Origin: CF-162 sp963667205
GTDB lineage: Bacteria; Chloroflexota; Dehalococcoidia; SM23-28-2; RBG-16-64-32
Direction of reading: 5' to 3'
DNA: 64,000 nt
Assembly (NCBI GenBank): GCA_963667205.1
Contig: OY762959.1
Span: 744,001-808,000 of the forward strand
The translations under genes were made by a program, and so were the position numbers. Under the pieces are notes generated by a model, which worked only from the letters and a program-made list of their open reading frames with translations, was not told where the DNA came from and ran no database searches. This document shows, piece after piece, positions 59,388-64,000 of this stretch. Every line of letters begins with the position of its first letter. Positions within the stretch are counted from its first letter, which is position 1.

Positions 59388-60212
59388 TCACGAACCAGGC
59401 ACGACGCCGCAGAGCGGAAGGCCACTTCGTTGACCTTGCTCGCCGAACGGCCTCAATGCCATCCATAGCTGGTTGCCAACGCCATTTCCGTTGACGCTTT
59501 GCTGAGCGGCCGCCAGCCACCAGGCTTCTTCCGGTGTGACGGCCAGGGTTGCTGACGATGCGCCGGTATTGGCGTCGGAGGCAGCCAGGCCGTCGGCCTC
59601 GGCCGCGCTAACGTTCACCACGCTGGAGCCGACAGCGAGCACTTGGATGTCCTGCATGATGTAGCAGGCCGAGCCCGGCGTTAGCAGCTCCTGCGAGCCG
59701 GCCGTCGATGCGGCGCCGCTCAGTAGAAGATCGACGTGGTCACCCGGGCGCGCCAGGCCGCCGGCTGAGGCGACTGCGCTGAGGGCGACGGAAAAGGCCA
59801 CCTTGCCTTGGGGGATCAAGAGCGAAAGGGGAGGATCAGAGCCGTACTGCGAAAGGGCGGAGGCGGTGTCTGTGACCTTGGCCGTCACCACCTGCTCTCC
59901 CGCAATCACCGGCACCTGGGTGATCAGCCCTGCCACGTCCGCCGGATCGGTCAGCGAACCTGCCAGTAGGAGATCGGTTGGCACTGCGCGAACGGCCAAC
60001 ATCTCTTCCGTAACACGCGTGAACGCCGGGATATTCTGGGCCGCGACGACGACCGAAGTCGTCGGGACGCTTGTTGTGGAGCCGCCGGACGCGTTGCCGT
60101 CGAGGCTGCTCAGGTAGACGCCGATGAGGATGGCGCTGATGGCACCCAACACGAGTGCCAGTGCCAGGTATCCCTTCGTCGCTCCACCACCGATTCCGAG
60201 GTTCTTGATCAT
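59388..60212 (-). CDS. cpaB: CpaB/RcpC pilus assembly protein (SAF domain)
   Basis: 274 residues. One N-terminal membrane helix (GYLALALVLGAISAILIGVY), then a SAF domain (VVVAAQNIPAFTRVTEEMLA...VPVIAGEQVVTAKVTD) and the CpaB-type segment KVAFSVALSAVASAGGLARP GDHVDLLL. In diderms CpaB links to the secretin; no secretin gene is seen here, as in monoderms. GGGAGAAAAGG precedes the ATG. Confidence 0.93.
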   Translation of the reverse strand: MIKNLGIGGGATKGYLALALVLGAISAILIGVYLSSLDGNASGGSTTSVPTTSVVVAAQNIPAFTRVTEEMLAVRAVPTDLLLAGSLTDPADVAGLITQVPVIAGEQVVTAKVTDTASALSQYGSDPPLSLLIPQGKVAFSVALSAVASAGGLARPGDHVDLLLSGAASTAGSQELLTPGSACYIMQDIQVLAVGSSVVNVSAAEADGLAASDANTGASSATLAVTPEEAWWLAAAQQSVNGNGVGNQLWMALRPFGEQGQRSGLPLCGVVPGS

Positions 60213-60255
60213 GGCCTTTTCTCCCGGTGAACTATCTTGTCAATGCAATTGAATC

Positions 60256-60302
60256 CAGAAACAAATGACGCCGCATCGATGGGCGTGTTACAACGATGCG
60301 GC
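60256..60302 (-). terminator. Terminator between the lipoprotein gene and cpaB
   Basis: 9-bp stem GCCGCATCG/CGATGCGGC (60302-60294, 60278-60270) with a 15-nt loop, followed on the reverse strand by GTCATTTGTTTC. It lies just after the cupredoxin-like gene and would separate it from cpaB, or limit readthrough. Confidence 0.65.
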
Positions 60303-60314
60303 GAACACCAGCCG

Positions 60315-60905
60315 CTATGGCGTAGCGTCAGGTGGCGGAGCGTGAATCGTGAACGGGGCATATTCTCCATCGCCGTAGTGGCCGGGAATATTGCAGAAGA
60401 TCACGTAGTTGCCCGGAGCGATCGGCTCCACTTCGTAAATCGCGTAATCGGAGTGCCCAATCGTCCCCAGCTCAACCGCGGTAAGGCCGGTCGTTACGAC
60501 CTGCCCGGAAGAGTCCACCGGCAGCCCTGCAGGGTCACCATCCCAACCGACGACCGTGAGCTGGTGCAGCTCCTCGCCGTCGTTGAAGCTGTCGAAGTAG
60601 ATCTCCTCGGCGTCATAGTCCACGCCGGCCTCGAGCACGATGCTCCCCTCAGTGATCACCAGGTCGGTGATCGCCGCGATGAGGCCCGGGGAAGAGTCGC
60701 TCCCGTCGGGCGTACGACGCGGCTCTATGGTCGGGGTCGGGTCTGCCAGCGTGGGCTCAGGGCTCGTCGTCTGTACGGGCGTCGCCGTCTGCGGCGCCGG
60801 TGTCTCTGCCTCGGTTGAGCCGCAGGCCAGGATGACGAGGGTAAGGACTGCGATCGCTGCGAGCGTGAGCACGCTCCGACACCGCAAGAGGGAGCTAAGA
60901 CTCAT
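60315..60905 (-). CDS. Cupredoxin-like lipoprotein inside the Tad cluster
   Basis: 196 residues from ATG at 60905 with AGGAG upstream. Lipoprotein signal with lipobox VILAC (Cys around residue 28), a Thr/Pro linker, then a cupredoxin-like beta domain: ITDLVITEGSIVLEAGVDYD...EELHQLTVVGWDG and GNYVIFCNIPGHYGDGEYAP FTI. His (ELHQL), Cys and His (CNIPGH) match copper ligands; the usual axial Met after the His is absent (GDGEY). A membrane-attached electron carrier or copper protein. Position between tadG-like and cpaB is unusual. Confidence 0.85.
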   Translation of the reverse strand: MSLSSLLRCRSVLTLAAIAVLTLVILACGSTEAETPAPQTATPVQTTSPEPTLADPTPTIEPRRTPDGSDSSPGLIAAITDLVITEGSIVLEAGVDYDAEEIYFDSFNDGEELHQLTVVGWDGDPAGLPVDSSGQVVTTGLTAVELGTIGHSDYAIYEVEPIAPGNYVIFCNIPGHYGDGEYAPFTIHAPPPDATP

Positions 60906-60939
60906 GGCGACAACTCCTGTGTGATTCACTGATATTGCG

Positions 60940-60970
60940 AACGGCCCGGAGATTTTAATTCCGAGCCGTT
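60940..60970 (-). terminator. Stem-loop between tadG-like and lipoprotein genes
   Basis: 10-bp stem AACGGCTCGG/CCGGGCCGTT (one G-U pair) with an AT-rich 11-nt loop on the reverse strand. No T tract follows, so it may attenuate or protect the RNA rather than terminate. Confidence 0.45.
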
Positions 60971-61025
60971 ACTCAATTAATATGACGCCGATATCAGCGG
61001 TCTGTTACTCGCCGGCGATTCGTCC

Positions 61026-62333
61026 CTACTCAACCAGCCGGGAAGCCCAGTTGCTGGCGAAGAACTGCGCGGCGTCGTATAGGAACGTAGTATCCACGCC
61101 CTCGATGTTGATCATGCCCGCGTAGACCTGCAGGTAAGCGGTTCCGCCTGCCTCCACCTTGACGGTGGTCTCCCAGTTCGGCGCGTAGATCGACCCGGAC
61201 AGTCCATTGATGCCGTTGCCGGGCGCGATCGTCATGTCCTTGTCGTTGTCGGCGTGCTGGAAGATCGTGAGATTCTTGTAAACGCCGCTGTCCATCGCGC
61301 CCAGAGTAATGGTCGATGAGTCTTTGAACATCACGGCGTCCTCGTCTCCACCAGAGCTATCGAGACCGTTGAAGATCATGACGTTCTGTGCAATCAACAC
61401 CGCGTCGCTCTTCACCTCGAGGCCACCGCCGGCTATGTAGTAGATTCCGTCGGCGAGAGTCACCCGCGCGTCGTCCTCGATCAAGATTCCGCCCCAGTAG
61501 ATGCCGGGAAGGAGCGTCTGCACTCCCGAGTTGATGTCGAGCCTGTCGCTGTTCGAGGATGAGCCATGGCGGGTGGTGAGGTCGTTCAGGTCGGGATAGG
61601 GCGTGCCAGCCCACGGGTCCGGCAGCACCGGCTGGTAGATCAGAGGGTCGGGCGAAACGGTCGTGTCGTCGTGAGTCTCCCAACCGCCGACGACTGATAC
61701 CTTCGTCGCATGGATGTGACCCCCGTCGCCGAAGATGTCGAAGGCGTCTCCGAAGCCCGGAGGAACGTCTCCCTTATCCACGTTGCACGAGTTGACGTAG
61801 ATCCCGGCGTTGACCGTGAGCGTTCCTCCGGCGTCAACCTTCAAGGTGTGCTTTTCGCAATCATCGCGAAGAGCCACGAAGGTGTAGTCCAACTGAGTTG
61901 CCGGGTCGCCGGAGATTCCCGCGACCGCCCGGCTGTCGATGTCCCAGACCGCATCGCTGAGTGGTCCGCGGAAGATGACACCCTGGCTTGACGTGATTAT
62001 CACCTCGATGAAATCGCTATCCCCGGCGTGCGATCCACTGGCCGGGGGGATGTTGACGGTTACATCTTCTGCGGCATAGCCGTTGCCCAGCGCATAAGTC
62101 AGGGCCTCCGCTTCGGCCAGTGCGGGATCAGACGAGGAGATTAGCTCACCGACGGCGGCAAGAGCGGCCGCATCAGCGGCGTCCTGAGTCTGCTGCTTTT
62201 CGTTATAGGCGAGGCCTACGTCCATTACAAGAGCAACGAGCCCGGCGATAACGCCGAGCATCAGGGCCATAAGAACGAGGGTCTGTCCCTTTTCGCTAGA
62301 CCCCCGTCGGGAGCGCGATTCGGGCCTTAGCAT
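61026..62333 (-). CDS. TadG-like pilus assembly/surface protein
   Basis: 435 residues from ATG at 62333 (GAGGA 6 nt upstream; ATG at 62339 also possible). TadE/TadG N-terminus: EKGQTLVLMALMLGVIAGLV ALVMDVGLAYNEKQQTQDAA DAAALAA (putative Flp pilus-assembly domain). The long remainder is repetitive beta-helix-like passenger sequence (VDAGGTLTVNAGIYVNS, LEVKSDAVLIAQNVMIFNG, VKVEAGGTAYLQVYAGMI). Exported; possibly a minor pilin-like surface protein. Confidence 0.88.
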   Translation of the reverse strand: MLRPESRSRRGSSEKGQTLVLMALMLGVIAGLVALVMDVGLAYNEKQQTQDAADAAALAAVGELISSSDPALAEAEALTYALGNGYAAEDVTVNIPPASGSHAGDSDFIEVIITSSQGVIFRGPLSDAVWDIDSRAVAGISGDPATQLDYTFVALRDDCEKHTLKVDAGGTLTVNAGIYVNSCNVDKGDVPPGFGDAFDIFGDGGHIHATKVSVVGGWETHDDTTVSPDPLIYQPVLPDPWAGTPYPDLNDLTTRHGSSSNSDRLDINSGVQTLLPGIYWGGILIEDDARVTLADGIYYIAGGGLEVKSDAVLIAQNVMIFNGLDSSGGDEDAVMFKDSSTITLGAMDSGVYKNLTIFQHADNDKDMTIAPGNGINGLSGSIYAPNWETTVKVEAGGTAYLQVYAGMINIEGVDTTFLYDAAQFFASNWASRLVE

Positions 62334-62345
62334 AAGCATTCCTCA

Positions 62346-62780
62346 CTATTCGATTCTCATCTCCGCTTCAGAATGGAAGGTGATGGGAGACCCTAAGCCG
62401 CCGCCGAAGATGCCCAGAAGGTTGGAGAGCGGCGTAATCGGCTCGTAGTCGTAGTCGACGTCCACTGACACTGCTTCGCCGGCTGGGCCCTGGGCGTTGA
62501 CGACCGTCACGTTGAGATCGGCCGCGTCCAGCGAGCTGGCGGTGTCGACGACACACGCTTCGATCGTCGAGGAATCGGCACCAACGGCGCCGATGCGGGC
62601 GCCCTCACGGGCCGCATTCGAGACCGTGATCCAGGCGTGGAATCCCATGCCGAAGTCAACGATCGCGAAGACCAGAATAAGGAAGATGGGGACGACCATC
62701 GCGAACTCTACGAGGTTCTGTCCCCCTTCGCCGTTTCTTCGATTCTTGCGACTCAACTTACTGGTCACTTGTTTGTCCAT
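62346..62780 (-). CDS. tadE: TadE-like minor pilin
   Basis: 144 residues. TadE core GGQNLVEFAMVVPIFLILVF AIVDFGMGFHAWITVSNAAR EGARIGAVG around residues 19-66, then a soluble beta domain. Minor pseudopilin of the Flp system. 12 bp upstream of the tadG-like gene. Confidence 0.93.
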   Translation of the reverse strand: MDKQVTSKLSRKNRRNGEGGQNLVEFAMVVPIFLILVFAIVDFGMGFHAWITVSNAAREGARIGAVGADSSTIEACVVDTASSLDAADLNVTVVNAQGPAGEAVSVDVDYDYEPITPLSNLLGIFGGGLGSPITFHSEAEMRIE

Positions 62781-62819
62781 TCAAGGTTCTTCTTTGTTTC
62801 GGATGTGAAGGCTGATGGA

Positions 62820-62847
62820 GGCGGACGGACCCTGCGGCCCGCCCGCC
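62820..62847 (-). terminator. GC-rich hairpin after the flp pilin gene
   Basis: 12-bp stem (two G-U pairs) GGCGGGCGGGCC/GGTCCGTCCGCC around GCAG, 23 bp after the pilin stop. No T tract. It probably stabilises or partly terminates the abundant pilin message relative to tadE. Confidence 0.55.
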
Positions 62848-62869
62848 ATCCATTACCTTGGCACTTCGG

Positions 62870-63070
62870 CTAGCTGCCGGCGGCGCCGGTCAGCTCGCCT
62901 TCGACATCGCCGAACACGTCGACGATACCGCCGGCGAGTAGAGCAAGGGCGCCGATGGCCGCGACCGCAACCAGAGCGATGATGAGGCCGTACTCTGCAA
63001 GAGCCTGACCCGTTTCGTCCTGGACGCGCCCGACTAGCCTGCGAAGCGCCTCGTTAATCTTGGAGAACAT
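62870..63070 (-). CDS. flp: Flp/Fap-type major pilin
   Basis: 66 residues from ATG at 63070 with GGAGGAG upstream. Short leader MFSKINEALRRLVGRVQDETG, cleavage site G/QALAEYGLI with the Flp Glu-Tyr pair, and the hydrophobic helix ALVAVAAIGALALLAGGIV. Major subunit of the Tad pilus, processed by a prepilin peptidase that is not in this window. Confidence 0.95.
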   Translation of the reverse strand: MFSKINEALRRLVGRVQDETGQALAEYGLIIALVAVAAIGALALLAGGIVDVFGDVEGELTGAAGS

Positions 63071-63201
63071 GCTCTCCTCCTTTCCCACGATTGTGCCGAT
63101 CGATATTCGGCGGGCCTGATCCAGTTGTCGAAAGCTAAGATGCGGCACTTTATCCGGCGTTACAGGCTCTCCGGCGCTGCGGGGGGTTATTCACCCCGCC
63201 A

Positions 63202-64000
63202 TCACCCGCCTGTAACCTGCGGCGCGGCATCGGGCACTTTTGAGCGCTCTCCGGGGGCGGCGGCTGCCACGGCATCGCCCTCCTCTTCGGCCGCCCGCCA
63301 GGCCAGGAACGCCTTCACTGCCACCCAGGCAGCGGCGGCGACGGCCAGGCCGGCAATCCCGTCAACGGCGTAGTGCTCGCCCAGGTAGACGACGGCAAGC
63401 AGCATCGACATCGCGTAGGCGACGCCGAACCAGCGCAGCCAGTTGTACTTCCAGAGCGCGAACGCCATCACGAAGGGCACAGCGCAGTGAAGTGATGGCA
63501 TCGCGGCCACCGGGTTGGCGCCGGCGATCTCGTAGACGTTTTCGTAGGTGCCCGGCGTCACGTGACCGGCGAGGTCGGGGACCACCTGGTAGACGTGCGG
63601 GATGTGCCCCAGTTGACCGGCCATCCAGGGCGGCGCTGTTGGCAGCACGGCGCTTGCGAGGAGGCCGACGTAGAGCGTGACCATGAAGGCGAAGACGTAG
63701 GTCTTGAAGCGCGGCGGATCCCACCTCCACAGGGCGAATGCGACGATGTGTGGGATGAAGAAGTAGCTGAGGTAGACAGCCATCGTGTAGAACTCCAGCG
63801 GCCCGAGGCACGCGAAGGAGTAGAGCCGCTCCTGCAGCCAGATGCTGGGGATCTCGCCCAGGAAGAGCGCCTTCTCCATTGAGATGGCGTAGTCGAACTG
63901 GACAGGCGTGCCGATCTCGTCCGTGAAGCCCCGCAGCTGGGCGAAGAGAATGAACCCGGTGAGATAAAGCACCCAGATGCGGAAGGATGTGGCGCCCAGC
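63202..64000 (-). CDS. PAP2-family membrane phosphatase, 5' end cut by window
   Basis: At least 265 residues; the frame is open to base 64000, so the N-terminus is missing. Several membrane helices. Acid-phosphatase motifs: AAMPSLHCAVPFVMAFALW (PSxH) and VYLGEHYAVDGIAG (HxxxD). Family members dephosphorylate lipid phosphates or act in inositol-phospholipid synthesis. A soluble Ala/Glu tail follows. Lies upstream of the pilin gene on the same strand, 131 bp away. Confidence 0.88.
   Translation of the reverse strand, partial: LGATSFRIWVLYLTGFILFAQLRGFTDEIGTPVQFDYAISMEKALFLGEIPSIWLQERLYSFACLGPLEFYTMAVYLSYFFIPHIVAFALWRWDPPRFKTYVFAFMVTLYVGLLASAVLPTAPPWMAGQLGHIPHVYQVVPDLAGHVTPGTYENVYEIAGANPVAAMPSLHCAVPFVMAFALWKYNWLRWFGVAYAMSMLLAVVYLGEHYAVDGIAGLAVAAAAWVAVKAFLAWRAAEEEGDAVAAAAPGERSKVPDAAPQVTGG

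Overview
The window is about 64 kb of high-GC bacterial chromosome, densely coded on both strands. It most resembles a monoderm Chloroflexota (Dehalococcoidia/SAR202-like) bacterium. The evidence is class II (B12) ribonucleotide reductases, a hopanoid gene set, a Tad/Flp pilus cluster without an outer-membrane secretin, an F420-type LLM oxidoreductase, dockerin-like exported proteins and many apparently leaderless promoters. This placement is inference; no rRNA gene is present to settle it.

Layout. 1-5.9 kb: two different class II RNR genes (nrdJ) separated by a reverse-strand DGQHR-domain gene with a frameshift. 5.9-9.5 kb: cupin, tandem ABM-fold monooxygenases, a PPOX-like flavoprotein and a WYL regulator. 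9.5-17.3 kb: a conserved housekeeping run (yggS-proC-yggT, recA-recX with a LexA box, rny-ymdB-PHP phosphoesterase, and a zinc-finger membrane protein that seems to start at ATC). 17.4 kb: tRNA-Asp. 17.7-22.2 kb: exported proteins (metzincin-like protease, LPxTG-like Ig protein, dockerin-like protein) together with a gene-fusion scar and an O-unit flippase. 22.4-24.4 kb: acyl-CoA dehydrogenase and an alpha/beta hydrolase. 24.5-30.7 kb: a NurA-HerA-SbcD(Mre11)-SbcC(Rad50) operon, the DNA-end-processing set familiar from archaea. 30.8-31.5 kb: a MIP18/DUF59 Fe-S factor and a SelW-like selenoprotein with an in-frame TGA.

31.5-40.0 kb: reverse-strand hopanoid genes hpnC-hpnD-hpnE, then yjbQ-prenyl synthase-hpnH-hpnG-shc. 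The first three make squalene, the cyclase makes the hopane skeleton, and HpnH/HpnG begin side-chain extension. 40.0-42.6 kb: an accessory island with small genes, a highly structured non-coding stretch and an IS1595-type transposase. 42.6-48 kb: pirin, small proteins, LLM oxidoreductase, glycerol kinase and a degenerate beta-lactamase-fold protein that again seems to start at ATC. 48.2-52.1 kb: glycolate oxidase glcD-glcE-glcF.

52.3-53.3 kb: an ECF sigma factor (frameshifted) and a membrane partner. 53.4-63.1 kb: reverse-strand Tad/Flp cluster (flp, tadE, tadG-like, cupredoxin-like lipoprotein, cpaB, cpaE, cpaF, tadB, tadC) followed by two XRE regulators, a DUF192 protein and a tail-only relative of the XRE proteins. 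63.2 kb to the end: a PAP2-family membrane protein cut by the window edge.

The observations most worth following are the unannotated-looking SelW-type selenoprotein, the NurA-HerA-Mre11-Rad50 operon, two genes with ATC starts at identical spacing from a GAGG, a bidirectional leaderless promoter sharing one palindromic -10, the structured RNA candidate beside the IS, and the three-protein XRE-tail family downstream of the Tad genes.
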